Shown: piece by piece, positions 8,728 through 17,809 of the stretch
Layout of the letters: every line of letters starts with the position of its first letter
Position numbering within the stretch: the stretch's first letter is position 1
Source of the DNA: Anaerofilum faecale
GTDB lineage: Bacteria; Bacillota; Clostridia; Oscillospirales; Ruminococcaceae
Direction: 5' to 3'
Assembly (NCBI GenBank): GCA_019114265.1
Contig: DXFV01000002.1
Location: 1-62,875, forward strand
DNA: 62,875 bases
The notes under the pieces: generated by a model
What the model was told of the DNA's origin: nothing
The model's database searches: none
The model's input: only the letters and a program-made list of their open reading frames with translations
Translations under genes and position numbers: made by a program

Positions 8728-9045
8728 TCAGTCCAGACGGAACACCGGTTCCAGCTTGGGCTGGGCGCCGGTCTCCGGGTCCATTTCCAGTTCCAGGATG
8801 TCCTTCATGTATTCGTTCCAGCGGTCCACCACCGGGCTGTTTGCCTGGGCCTGCTCGGCGAAGGCCACGCCTTTTTCACACTCGTAGTAGCCGAACAGCT
8901 CCTCTCCCGCCGCAAAGATGGTGTAGTTGCAGATGCCCGCGCTTTTGAGCACCTCCACCATCTCGGGCCAGATCTCGTTGTGGCGGCGGATGTACTCCGC
9001 CTTGCAGCCGGGCTTGATGCGCCCTTTCCACGCCATGCGCTCCAT
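8728..9045 (-). CDS. rhaM: L-rhamnose mutarotase
   Basis: A 105-residue protein of the RhaM family, which interconverts the alpha and beta anomers of L-rhamnose so that the isomerase gets its preferred form. The segments YIRRHNEIWPEM, FGYYECE and RWNEYMKDIL match the family, and the length equals the usual ~104. The start at 9045 is chosen because GGGAGG lies directly upstream; a longer in-frame extension to 9240 lacks a ribosome site and would overlap the divergent regulator. It is the first gene of the rha operon. Confidence 0.92.
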   Translation of the reverse strand: MERMAWKGRIKPGCKAEYIRRHNEIWPEMVEVLKSAGICNYTIFAAGEELFGYYECEKGVAFAEQAQANSPVVDRWNEYMKDILELEMDPETGAQPKLEPVFRLD

Positions 9046-9232
9046 ACCGGATTGCCTCCCATTTTTGTCCCGCGCCTTGTGCGGCGGGCATTTTTTTGAT
9101 AAAATAATCTCAAAGAGCAAACGCCTTTTGTTCGCTTTCGATATTGAGTATACTCCCGTTTGCGGCGGGATTCCATACGTTTTATTCGCCGTGTTTTTTG
9201 CAAAATTCCACTTTTGAAAGAAGGCGCTTTCG
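9046..9232. promoter_or_regulatory. Divergent rhaM / araC-type control region
   Basis: The 187-base gap between the rha operon and its regulator carries direct repeats of TGCGGCGGG at 9080-9088 and 9161-9169 (81 bases apart), plus GCTTTCGAT at 9134-9142 and 9226-9234. Repeated half-sites at this distance are compatible with AraC-type DNA looping (inference). TATACT at 9149-9154 could be the regulator's -10 box; its -35 is weak. No convincing -35/-10 pair for rhaM was found, as expected for an activator-dependent promoter. Confidence 0.45.
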
Positions 9233-10099
9233 ATGCTCACCTACAACCTGGATATGCGAGGGGAAAGCAGCTGGCTGCGCACCACGCCGGGGGCCGCCGC
9301 GCTGGCCCAGCCCTACCGCTGCACCGAGGCGGGGCTGTTCTATGCCGGCGCGCATTTTTCCACCGCCCGCACCCACAAGGAAAGCTATATTTTATTCTAT
9401 TCCCTGTCCGGCGCGGGGCTGATCGAGCAGGGGGACACGCGGGTGCTGCTGGAGCCGGGCCGGGCGCTGCTGCTGGACTGCCGCACCCCGCAGAGCTACT
9501 GCACCGCGCCGGGACACGACCGCTGGCACCACTACTGGGCGCACATCGACGGCATGGGGGTGGCGGCAGCGGCCGAGGTGCTGAACCCGCAGCGCATCAC
9601 GGCGGTGCCGCTGCCCGAGCTGGCGGCGCGGCAGGGATTTGAAGGGCTGCTGTCCCGGCTGGAGGACGGCAGCACGGCGTCGGTGCTGCGGCAGAGCCTG
9701 GTCATCCACACGCTGCTGGCCGAGCTGTCGATGCAGGTGCTGGACAGTTCGGCGGCGGCCTCCAACCGGGCGCTGGTGCAGCGCGCGGCCGATTACATCC
9801 GCGCCCACTACGACGCCGAGCTTGCGCTGGACGAGCTGGCCGCGGCGGCGCATATCAGCAAATCGTATTTCCTGCGCCTGTTCCGGCAGTATATGGGCAC
9901 CACCCCGTATAACTATCTGTTGTGCTGCCGCATCACCCGCGCCAAGGAGCTGCTGGTGTCCACCGATCTGCCGGTGGGGGAGATCGGGCGGCGCAGCGGG
10001 TTTGCAAACGAAGCCAACTTCTCCACCCGCTTTCTGCGCATGGCGGGGCAAAGCCCGCTGCAATACCGGCGTGCGGCGAGAGGCGGAAGGACAGAATAA
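9233..10099 (+). CDS. AraC-family transcriptional regulator, probable rhamnose operon activator
   Basis: A 288-residue regulator with an N-terminal cupin-like sugar-sensing domain (about residues 20-160; YSLSGAGLIEQG is a typical cupin strand) and a C-terminal AraC double helix-turn-helix (about 185-285). The latter shows LALDELAAAAHISKSYFLRLF and the second-helix signature VGEIGRRSGFANEANFSTRF. It is transcribed divergently from rhaMBAD, which makes it the likely rhamnose-responsive activator of that operon, like RhaR/RhaS. GAAAGAAGG precedes the start. A bidirectional hairpin ends the gene. Confidence 0.88.
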   Translation: MLTYNLDMRGESSWLRTTPGAAALAQPYRCTEAGLFYAGAHFSTARTHKESYILFYSLSGAGLIEQGDTRVLLEPGRALLLDCRTPQSYCTAPGHDRWHHYWAHIDGMGVAAAAEVLNPQRITAVPLPELAARQGFEGLLSRLEDGSTASVLRQSLVIHTLLAELSMQVLDSSAAASNRALVQRAADYIRAHYDAELALDELAAAAHISKSYFLRLFRQYMGTTPYNYLLCCRITRAKELLVSTDLPVGEIGRRSGFANEANFSTRFLRMAGQSPLQYRRAARGGRTE

Positions 10100-10160
10100 A
10101 CGTTTTCGCCCGCCTTTTTCAAAAGGCGGCGGGGGTTGGGGCAGCGCCCCAAAATCAAAA

Positions 10161-10196
10161 AAGGCAGGGCCGCATTTCTACGGCTCTGCCTTTTCT
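10161..10196. terminator. Bidirectional intrinsic terminator
   Basis: The hairpin spans about 10161-10194 (AAGGCAGGGCCG paired with CGGCTCTGCCTT), with an A-run to its left and TTTT to its right. It separates the AraC gene from the convergent aminopeptidase gene. A further GC-rich hairpin (GGGGTTGGGGCAGCGCCCC) lies just upstream. Confidence 0.8.
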
Positions 10197-10217
10197 CGTC
10201 TTATGCAGATGTGCAGA

Positions 10218-12005
10218 TCAGCCCAGCGGCGCGCACTTGGCGGCCAGCCATTCCACCTCGTCCGGCTTCAGCAGCGGCTTGAGGGTCTCCAGCACCAGGG
10301 CATGGTAGCTGTTCAGCCATTCCAGCTCGTCGGCGGTCAGCATCTCCACCAGCACCGGCGTGGTGTCGATGGGGCAGTAGGTGAACGGCTCGAAGCCCAG
10401 GAACACACCGTACTCGGTCTCCATCTTCTTCACGCACAGCAGCTCGTTCTCGATGCGGATGCCCACCTTGCCCTCTTCGTAGATGCCGGGCTCGTCGGTG
10501 ACGGTCATGCCGGGCTTGAACACCACATTGTTGGTGGTGCGCAGGCTCTGCGGGCCCTCGTGCACGCCGCCCAGGAATCCCACGCCGTGGCCGGTGCCGC
10601 AGCGGTAGTCGATGCCGTGCCGCCACACGGCGCTGCGTGCCAGGATGTCCAGGTTGCCGCCGGTGCAGCCCTCCATGAACACCGCGCGGGCGATGTCGAT
10701 GTGGCTTTTCAGCACCAGGGTATACCAGCGCTTCTCCTCCTCGGTCAGCTCGCCCAGCGCATAGGTGCGGGTGATGTCGGTGGTGCCGTCCAGATACTGC
10801 GCGCCGCTGTCCACCAGCAAAAAGCCGCGCGGGGCCAGCACCGCGCAGGTGGCGGGCTGGGCGCTGTAGTGCATCATGGCGGCGTTGGGGCCGTAGGCGG
10901 CGATGGTGTCGAAGCTCTCGCCCACACAGGCCGGCTGCACAAAGCGCACGTTGCGCAGCATGGCGGCGATGTCGCACTCGGTCACGCGCTCGCCGGCCGC
11001 CATCCTGGCTTCCAGCTGCATCTGGAACCGCACCATCGCGACGCCGTCCTTGCGGTGGGAGTTTTTCAGGTTCTCGATCTCGGTGGGGTTCTTCACGCCC
11101 TTCAGCGCCTGGATGGGCTCGGCGCCCTCCCGGATGGTGAAGGCGGGGTTCTTCTCCAGCTCGCTCCACAGCGCATGGCTGATGGAACCGGCGTCGGCCA
11201 GCACCGTCTCGCTGCCGGTGTAGCCGGCCAGCCAGCTGCGGATCTCGCCGTAGCCGCGCACCTCGATGCCGTTCTCGCGCAGCATCGCCAGCGCCTCGCC
11301 GGGCAGGCGGGAGGCATCGATGAACAGCCAGGCGGCGCTCTGGGTCACGAACACAAAGCACAGCGCGAACGGGTTGTAGTCGATGTCGGAAGCGCGCAGG
11401 TTGGTCAGCCAGGCAGCGCTGTCCAGGCGGGTCACCAGCAGGGCGGTGGCGCTGTGCTTTTTCAGCTCCCCGCGCACGGCGTCCAGCTTCTCGGCGGCCG
11501 ACAGCCCGGCATAGCACACCTCGTGCACATAGCACTGGGTGGCGGGCACGGCGGGACGACCCTCCCAGCACGGGCCGGCCAGGTCGGCGTCCAGGATCTT
11601 CACCTGCTTGCCGCCAAATGCGCGGCGCAGCTCTCGCACGGTGCTCTCGGCGGTCACCATGCCGTCCAGCGCCAGGGTCTGGCCGTCCTGCAGCAGGTCC
11701 GCCAGCCAGGCGGACACGGTGGGCACGCCCTTCTGCGCCATGCGCATCAGCTCGATCTCGCTGCCGCGCAGCTGCCGCTCGGCCTGGATGAAGTAGCGGC
11801 CGTCGGTCCACAGGGCGCTCTTTTCACGCCCCACCACCAGCGTGCCGGCCGAGCCGGTGAAGCCGGAAAAATGGCTGCGCGCGCGCCAGTGGGCGGGCAG
11901 GTACTCGCTGAGGTGCGGGTCGGAGGAAGGGATCAGGCAGGCGTCTGCGTTCACGGCGCTCATCGCGCCGCGCAGGGCTGCCAGTTTCTGGTTTGTATCA
12001 GACAT
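10218..12005 (-). CDS. pepP: Xaa-Pro aminopeptidase (peptidase M24B)
   Basis: A 595-residue cytoplasmic aminopeptidase P that removes N-terminal residues preceding proline. The two N-terminal creatinase-like domains (about 1-310) precede the C-terminal pita-bread metallopeptidase domain. Its binuclear metal ligands are visible: Asp residues in LLVDSGAQYLDGTTD, His in GTGHGVGF, and Glu in DEPGIYEEGK and RIENEL. The long ~600-residue three-domain form is common in Firmicutes. The start at 12005 is set by GAGGACC nine bases upstream. It is a stand-alone gene, convergent with the AraC gene. Confidence 0.94.
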   Translation of the reverse strand: MSDTNQKLAALRGAMSAVNADACLIPSSDPHLSEYLPAHWRARSHFSGFTGSAGTLVVGREKSALWTDGRYFIQAERQLRGSEIELMRMAQKGVPTVSAWLADLLQDGQTLALDGMVTAESTVRELRRAFGGKQVKILDADLAGPCWEGRPAVPATQCYVHEVCYAGLSAAEKLDAVRGELKKHSATALLVTRLDSAAWLTNLRASDIDYNPFALCFVFVTQSAAWLFIDASRLPGEALAMLRENGIEVRGYGEIRSWLAGYTGSETVLADAGSISHALWSELEKNPAFTIREGAEPIQALKGVKNPTEIENLKNSHRKDGVAMVRFQMQLEARMAAGERVTECDIAAMLRNVRFVQPACVGESFDTIAAYGPNAAMMHYSAQPATCAVLAPRGFLLVDSGAQYLDGTTDITRTYALGELTEEEKRWYTLVLKSHIDIARAVFMEGCTGGNLDILARSAVWRHGIDYRCGTGHGVGFLGGVHEGPQSLRTTNNVVFKPGMTVTDEPGIYEEGKVGIRIENELLCVKKMETEYGVFLGFEPFTYCPIDTTPVLVEMLTADELEWLNSYHALVLETLKPLLKPDEVEWLAAKCAPLG

Positions 12006-12205
12006 AGTTCTCAGGTCCTCTTTTCTTTTGGGCATCGGCGGCCGGACGGGCGGCCGCGGTCTATACAACATCTTATCACATCCGGGCGCGCCAGAAAAGC
12101 CCCTTTGTTTTCAAAATCGGTCCGGCACGCAGTTTTTGTGCAGCATGGCAAGGGGGAAGCTTTTGTAAAAAAACAGAATTCGCCGTGGTACTGTGCCGCC
12201 CGGTG

Positions 12206-12214
12206 TGCTACAAT
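12206..12214 (+). promoter_or_regulatory. Extended -10 promoter of the GH2-GH36 operon
   Basis: TG-C-TACAAT (hexamer 12209-12214) gives a predicted start near 12221, just ahead of the AAAGGAGG ribosome site of the GH2 gene. The -35 region is weak. Confidence 0.55.
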
Positions 12215-12253
12215 ACAGATAACAGCATTTGTATAAAAAGGAGGCGCAATGCC

Positions 12254-13972
12254 ATGAATACACCCGCCGCCTACCCCCGTCCACAGCTGCGGCGCACAGA
12301 CTGGCTGTGCCTGAACGGCAGCTGGCAGGCCGCCATCACCCCGTCCGACCAGATGCCGGAGGAATGGCCGTATACCATCCAGGTCCCCTATTCGCCCGAA
12401 ACGCCCGCCTCCGGCATGCCGCGGGGCCCGCAGCCCGACGAGACCCTGTGGTACCGCCGCACCTTCGTCCTGCCCGAAGGCTGGCAGGGAAACCGCGTGC
12501 TCGTGCAGTTCGGCGCGGTGGACCAGGAGTGCACCGTGTGGGTGAACGGCGGGCAGGCGGGCGGCCATCAGGGCGGATACACGCCGTTCTGGATGGACAT
12601 CACCGACTTCCTCTGCCCCGACGAAAACCAGCTGATCGTGGCGGTGCGGGACGCCACCGAGGGCTCCGGCCTTGCGCGCGGCAAACAGAGCAGCACGCCC
12701 GGCGGCATCTGGTACACCGCCCAGAGCGGGATCTGGCAGACGGTGTGGCTGGAGCCGGTGCCGCCCGAGGGCATCGCGTCGCTGCGGGTGCAGCCGCTGT
12801 ACGACGAGGCCGCGCTGGAGATCACCGCCCAGCCGCTGGCGGAGGGGGCGCCCGGCCGGGTGACGGTGCTGGACGCCGCCGGACGCACGGTGGGCACGGC
12901 GGCGCTGGAGCCGCGCCGCACCGCACGGGTGCAGCTGGAGCGCTTCGTGCCCTGGAGCTGCGAAAAACCGTATCTGTACACGGTGCGCGCCGAGATGGGC
13001 GGCGACTGTGTGCAGAGCTACGCCGCCTTCCGCAAAATTGAGGTGAAGGAGTGCGGCGGCATCCCGCGCATCTGCCTGAACGGCCGGCCGGTGTTTTTGT
13101 CCGGCCTGCTGGACCAGGGCTACTGGCCGGACGGCCTCTACACCGCCCCGGACGAGGGGATGGAACAGGAGATCCGGCGGGTGAAGCAGCTGGGCTTCAA
13201 CCTGCTGCGCAAGCACGTGAAGGTGGAACCGGCGCGCTGGTACTGGCACTGCGACCGCCTGGGCATGCTGGTGTGGCAGGATATGCCCAACGGCGGCGGC
13301 CCCTACAAACCGGCGGTGATCCAGGCGCTGCCCTTTGCCGGCGTGATGCTGAAAGACGACAAATACGAGCGGTTCGGCCGGGCGGACGGGGAAGGCAGGC
13401 GCCTGTTTGAGAGCGAGCTGGACGAGATGGTGGACGCGCTGCGCCACTTTGCCTGCATCGTGGTGTGGGCGCCCTTCAACGAGGGATGGGGGCAGTTCGA
13501 CGCCGCCCGCATCGCCGCCCGCCTGCGGCAGGAGGACCCCACCCGCCTGGTGGACCACGCCAGCGGATGGCACGACCAGGGCGCGGGGGACATCGCCAGC
13601 CCGCACGTCTATTTCCACCCCTATAAATTCTCGCCCGACCGCCGCGGCCGCGCGGTGGTGCTCAGCGAGTTCGGCGGATACGCGCTGCCGGTGGAGGAGC
13701 ACACCACCGGCAAAAAGCTGTTCGGCTACCGCAAATACACAAGCTCCGCCCAGCTGACCAAGGCCTTCAAAACGCTCTACCGCGGCCAGATCCTGCCCGC
13801 CGTGAAAAAGGGGCTGTGCGGCTGCATCTACACCCAGCTCACCGACGTGGAAGGGGAGATGAACGGCCTGTTCACCGCCGACCGCGCGGTGTGCAAGATC
13901 GATTCGGCGTCGCTGCGCAGCATCAACGCCGCGCTGGCGGCCAGCCTGCGCAGGAAGGAGGAACCGCGATGA
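12254..13972 (+). CDS. Glycoside hydrolase family 2 (beta-galactosidase/beta-glucuronidase-like)
   Basis: A 572-residue GH2 enzyme without signal peptide, so cytoplasmic. It has the usual sugar-binding jelly roll (about 10-170), immunoglobulin-like domain (170-265) and TIM barrel (265-572). The acid/base Glu410 lies in FNEGWG and the likely nucleophile Glu472 in LSEFGGY. It is shorter than LacZ and resembles the compact GH2 group; beta-galactosidase, beta-glucuronidase or beta-mannosidase specificity cannot be fixed. The ATG at 12254 follows AAAGGAGG. Its stop overlaps the ATG of the GH36 gene, so the two glycosidases are coupled and probably act on the same imported oligosaccharide. Confidence 0.9.
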   Translation: MNTPAAYPRPQLRRTDWLCLNGSWQAAITPSDQMPEEWPYTIQVPYSPETPASGMPRGPQPDETLWYRRTFVLPEGWQGNRVLVQFGAVDQECTVWVNGGQAGGHQGGYTPFWMDITDFLCPDENQLIVAVRDATEGSGLARGKQSSTPGGIWYTAQSGIWQTVWLEPVPPEGIASLRVQPLYDEAALEITAQPLAEGAPGRVTVLDAAGRTVGTAALEPRRTARVQLERFVPWSCEKPYLYTVRAEMGGDCVQSYAAFRKIEVKECGGIPRICLNGRPVFLSGLLDQGYWPDGLYTAPDEGMEQEIRRVKQLGFNLLRKHVKVEPARWYWHCDRLGMLVWQDMPNGGGPYKPAVIQALPFAGVMLKDDKYERFGRADGEGRRLFESELDEMVDALRHFACIVVWAPFNEGWGQFDAARIAARLRQEDPTRLVDHASGWHDQGAGDIASPHVYFHPYKFSPDRRGRAVVLSEFGGYALPVEEHTTGKKLFGYRKYTSSAQLTKAFKTLYRGQILPAVKKGLCGCIYTQLTDVEGEMNGLFTADRAVCKIDSASLRSINAALAASLRRKEEPR

Positions 13973-16308
13973 ACCACACCACCGTGCTGCATCTGCACAC
14001 ACACAATACCAGCTACCTGATCGCGCTGCTGCCCACCGGGCAGCCGGCCAATCTCTACTACGGCCCCCGCCTGGCCGACCAGCCCCACTGGGACGAGCTG
14101 CTCCCCGCGCCGGCGGCGGGGTACGGCACGATGGTCACCTACGACAAGAACTATCCCAGCTTCGGGCTGGACGACGTGTGCCTGGAAACGAGCGGGCTGG
14201 GAAAGGGCGATTTCCGCGAGCCGATGATCGAGCTGGAAGCGGCCGACGGCCAGCGCACCACCGATTTCGTCCTCACCGGCTGGAAGCAGTACGAGGGGCG
14301 GCAGCCGCTGCCGGGGCTCCCGTGCAGCTGCGGCGACTGCCGCACCACCGAGCTGCAGCTGGCCGACAAAGCGCTGGGCCTGCGCCTGGTGCTGTGGTAT
14401 CACGTCTACGAGGAGTACGACGTCATCGCGCGCTGTGCCGCCGTGTATAACGACAGCGACCGCCCGGCCGTGCTGCGCCGCCTGATGAGCGCCCAGCTGG
14501 ACCTCCCGGGCGGGGCCTACTCGCTGCTCACCTTCGACGGCATGTGGGCCAACGAGCGCCAGCTGCACCGGCATCCGCTGTCGGCGGGCACCATCCTGAA
14601 CGACTCCAAGACCGGCGCCTCCAGCGCGCGGCACAACCCGCTGGTCATCCTGCAGCACAAATACGCCACCCAGCAGACCGGCCGCTGCTACGGCTGCAAC
14701 CTGGTGTACAGCGGCAGCCACGCCGAGTACTGCGAGGTGACCTACACCGGCAAGATCCGCCTGCTGACCGGCATCAACCCCAGCGGCTTTTCGTGGCTTT
14801 TGCAGCCGGGCGAGAGCTTCCACACCCCCGAGGCGGTGCTCACCTTTTCCGACAAGGGCCTCAACGGCCTGTCGCAGAATTTCCACCGCTTTGTCAACAA
14901 CTGCATCGTGCGGGGCGAGTGGAAGAACAAGCCCCGCCCCATCCTCATCAACAACTGGGAGGCCACCGAGTTCAACTTCACCGAGGCCTCGCTGCTCAAG
15001 ATGGCCAAGACGGCGGCGGCGCTGGGAGTGGAGCTGTTCGTGCTGGACGACGGGTGGTTCGGCCGCCGCAACAGCGACCACACCAGCCTGGGCGACTGGG
15101 TGGTGAACACCCAGAAGCTGCCGGGAGGGCTGGCCGGTTTCGCGGCCAAGCTGCGGCAGCTGGGGCTGGATTTCGGCCTGTGGGTGGAGCCGGAGATGGT
15201 CAGCCCCGACTCGGACCTCTACCGCGCACACCCCGAGTGGGCGGTGTCCTGCCCGGGGCGCGCCCCCTGCGAGAGCCGCAACCAGCTGACGCTGGACCTC
15301 ACCCGCACCGAGGTGCAGGACTACCTGATCAAAACCCTCACCGACCTGTTTGCCTCTGCGCCCATCCGGTATGTGAAGTGGGACATGAACCGCAACATCA
15401 GCGACCCCTATGCCGGCGGGCTTCCGCCGGCGCGGCAGGGCGAGTTCTACCACCGCTATATGCTGGGCCTGTACCGGGTGCTGGAGCGGGTGACCGGGGA
15501 ATTTCCGCAGATCCTGTTCGAGAGCTGTGCCTCGGGCGGCAACCGGTTCGATCTGGGCATGCTGTGCTATATGCCCCAGACCTGGGCCAGCGACAACACC
15601 GACCCGGCCCAGCGCCTGTCCATCCAGGAGGGCACCAGCTACGGCTATCCGCCCAGCACGATCGGGGCGCATGTGGCGGCCAGCCCGCACTTCGCCTCGC
15701 TGCGCGCCACCCCGCTGGAAACGCGGTTCAACGTGGCGGCGTTCGGGTGCCTGGGATACGAGCTGGACGTCTCGCGCCTCAGCCGGGTGGAAAAACAGGC
15801 CATCAAGGCGCAGATCGCGTGGTATAAGCAGCACCGGGAGCTGTTCCAGTTCGGCGACTTCTACCGCCTGGAGGCCGAGTACGACGACACCAAGACGGTG
15901 TGGGTGTCGGTCTCGCCCGAGGGGGACGAAGCGGCGGCGATGCTCTACCAGCCGCGTGTGACGCCCGGCCGCCCCGACGAGCGCATCCCCTTTGCGGGGC
16001 TGCGGCCGCAGGCGGTGTATGACGTGGTGGGCCGCACCCAGTATGTGAACGTGGCGGCTTTGGGCGAGCTGGTGAACCGTGTGCTGCCCTTCAAGCTGCG
16101 GCAGGGCGGCGTGGTGCAGGCGGTGATCGCGGGGCAGTATTCCCTCACCCTCAGCGACGAGCGGCGCATCGCGGGCGGAGACCTTCTGTGCGGCCTGGGC
16201 CTGCCGCTGCCGCCGCAGTTTGCCGGCACCGCCTACAACGAGCACACCCGCCTGTTCGGCGACAACGATTCCCGCATCTATCTGGCCACCCTGCACGAGG
16301 AATCCTGA
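13969..16308 (+). CDS. Alpha-galactosidase (GH36)
   Basis: A 779-residue cytoplasmic alpha-galactosidase of family GH36 that removes terminal alpha-galactose from oligosaccharides such as raffinose or melibiose. It contains an N-terminal beta-supersandwich, a central TIM barrel with FVLDDGWFG, nucleophile Asp472 in YVKWDMNR, acid/base Asp528 in the ESCASGGNRFD segment, and a C-terminal beta domain. Length (~730-780) is normal. It overlaps the GH2 gene by four bases and ends at a strong hairpin shared with the convergent sugar transporter gene. Confidence 0.94.
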   Translation: MNHTTVLHLHTHNTSYLIALLPTGQPANLYYGPRLADQPHWDELLPAPAAGYGTMVTYDKNYPSFGLDDVCLETSGLGKGDFREPMIELEAADGQRTTDFVLTGWKQYEGRQPLPGLPCSCGDCRTTELQLADKALGLRLVLWYHVYEEYDVIARCAAVYNDSDRPAVLRRLMSAQLDLPGGAYSLLTFDGMWANERQLHRHPLSAGTILNDSKTGASSARHNPLVILQHKYATQQTGRCYGCNLVYSGSHAEYCEVTYTGKIRLLTGINPSGFSWLLQPGESFHTPEAVLTFSDKGLNGLSQNFHRFVNNCIVRGEWKNKPRPILINNWEATEFNFTEASLLKMAKTAAALGVELFVLDDGWFGRRNSDHTSLGDWVVNTQKLPGGLAGFAAKLRQLGLDFGLWVEPEMVSPDSDLYRAHPEWAVSCPGRAPCESRNQLTLDLTRTEVQDYLIKTLTDLFASAPIRYVKWDMNRNISDPYAGGLPPARQGEFYHRYMLGLYRVLERVTGEFPQILFESCASGGNRFDLGMLCYMPQTWASDNTDPAQRLSIQEGTSYGYPPSTIGAHVAASPHFASLRATPLETRFNVAAFGCLGYELDVSRLSRVEKQAIKAQIAWYKQHRELFQFGDFYRLEAEYDDTKTVWVSVSPEGDEAAAMLYQPRVTPGRPDERIPFAGLRPQAVYDVVGRTQYVNVAALGELVNRVLPFKLRQGGVVQAVIAGQYSLTLSDERRIAGGDLLCGLGLPLPPQFAGTAYNEHTRLFGDNDSRIYLATLHEES

Positions 16309-16328
16309 AATCATCCGCAAAAAGCAAA

Positions 16329-16369
16329 AAGCGCCCGCGCTGCCGGTTTTCGGACAGCGCGGGCGCTCT
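16329..16369. terminator. Bidirectional intrinsic terminator
   Basis: Long stem AGCGCCCGCGCTG / CAGCGCGGGCGCT around a short T-rich loop. An A-run on the left serves the minus-strand transporter; on the plus side the T content is modest. It separates the GH36 and MFS genes. Confidence 0.75.
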
Positions 16370-16390
16370 GTGTTGCGGGAAAAAGGGGGG

Positions 16391-17671
16391 TCAGTCGTCC
16401 ACGTCGAAGGCTTCCAGCCTGCTCTTGGCGGGCACCGGGCGGCTGTCGCCGTGGCGCACCAGCAGCATGGTCACGAAGCTGATCGCCACGCAGATGGTGG
16501 CGTAGGGGAAGAGGGTGTGGTAGCCGAAAAACTGCATCAGCGCGCCGCTGAAAATGGGGGTGATGATCTGGGCGGTCATGCTGAAGGTGTAGTAGTAGCC
16601 GGTGTATTTGCCCACGTCGGCGCCGCGGCTCAGCTCCACCACCATCGGGTAGCTGTTCACGTTGATGAAGGCCCAGGCCACGCCCGCCAGCACAAAGAAG
16701 AAGAACACGATGCCCGAGAAGGTGCGCACGAAGATGGCGGCGCCAAAGGCGACGGCCAGCATGGCCACGCCCGCCAGGATGGTGCGCTTGCGCCCGATGC
16801 GGCTGGCGATCGCGCCCACCGGGATGTAGGTGAGGATGGCGGCCGCCTGCGCAACCATCAGCACCATCGCGTAGTCGCCGCCCTCCATGCCCCAGGTGGC
16901 GTTGGCGTATTTGGAGAAGGCGGTGGTCACCGCGTTGTAGCCCATGAACCAGAAGAACACGCTGGCCAGGATCAGGCACAGGCTGATGAACACCGGGCGT
17001 TCCAGCTTTTGGCCGGGGGCGGAGGCTTCCTCCTTCTCCTCCGGCAGGCCGGCGCTCTCGGCCTGCATCTTTTTCACACAGGCAGGCTCGTCGATCTTCC
17101 AGCGCAGCACCAGCACACACACCGCCATGACCGCCGCGGTGAGCAGGAACAGGGGGAAATAGTTGGGCCGGTCGCCCTTGGGCACCAGCAGCTTGATGGC
17201 GATCAGCATCACGATGCCGCCCACCGCGCCCATCAGGTTGATGATGGCGTTGCCCTTGCTGCGCAGGGGCTTGGGGGTCACGTCGGGCATCAGCGCCACC
17301 GCCGGGCTGCGGTAGGTGGCCATGCTGACCAGCACAAGGCCCAGCCCCACCAGGAACAGCGGCAGGCTGGCCATCCGGTCGGCCAGCGGGATCAGCACCA
17401 TGCACACGCAGGCGCCCGCCGTGCCGCCCAGGATATAGGGCATGCGCCGCCCGATGCGGGTGTGGGTGCGGTCGGACAGCGCGCCGAACAGCGGCAGCAT
17501 GAACAGCGCCAGCACGTTGTCCAGCGCCATCACCACGCCGCTGAGGGCGTCGCCCACATGGAAGGTGTTTTTCAGAATCAGGGGGATGATGCCGTCGTAC
17601 ACCTGCCAGAAGGCGCAGATGGAAAAGAAGGCAAGGCCCACCAGCAATGTGCGCTTTGTGTCCAGTTTCAT
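16391..17671 (-). CDS. MFS / GPH-type sugar transporter
   Basis: A 426-residue integral membrane protein with about 12 hydrophobic segments, resembling the sugar:cation symporters of the major facilitator superfamily. Family motifs include FGALSDRTHTRIGRRMPYIL after the second segment and a repeat-like ASRIGRKRTILAG in the second half. The acidic central loop (about 195-225) is typical. It converges on the GH2/GH36 glycosidase operon, which suggests it imports a galactoside or related sugar that they hydrolyse (inference). GGGAGG precedes the ATG at 17671. Confidence 0.88.
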   Translation of the reverse strand: MKLDTKRTLLVGLAFFSICAFWQVYDGIIPLILKNTFHVGDALSGVVMALDNVLALFMLPLFGALSDRTHTRIGRRMPYILGGTAGACVCMVLIPLADRMASLPLFLVGLGLVLVSMATYRSPAVALMPDVTPKPLRSKGNAIINLMGAVGGIVMLIAIKLLVPKGDRPNYFPLFLLTAAVMAVCVLVLRWKIDEPACVKKMQAESAGLPEEKEEASAPGQKLERPVFISLCLILASVFFWFMGYNAVTTAFSKYANATWGMEGGDYAMVLMVAQAAAILTYIPVGAIASRIGRKRTILAGVAMLAVAFGAAIFVRTFSGIVFFFFVLAGVAWAFINVNSYPMVVELSRGADVGKYTGYYYTFSMTAQIITPIFSGALMQFFGYHTLFPYATICVAISFVTMLLVRHGDSRPVPAKSRLEAFDVDD

Positions 17672-17747
17672 GGTATTCCTCCCAACAGAACAGAGATCGG
17701 GCGGAACGCCGCCCCTTCGATGATTTCATCATACCATGCCCGCGCAC

Positions 17748-17785
17748 AAAAAAACACTGTGACTTTGCACAAAAGCAAAGCCACA
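17748..17785 (-). terminator. Intrinsic terminator of the small membrane-protein gene
   Basis: On the minus strand, arms at 17775-17785 and 17758-17768 form an 11-base stem (with one mismatch) around TTTTGT, followed by a run of T residues (17748-17754). It ends the transcript of the gene at 17810-18181 before the MFS gene. Confidence 0.75.
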
Positions 17786-17809
17786 GCGTTGGGCGCGAAG
17801 CGGAGAAGG

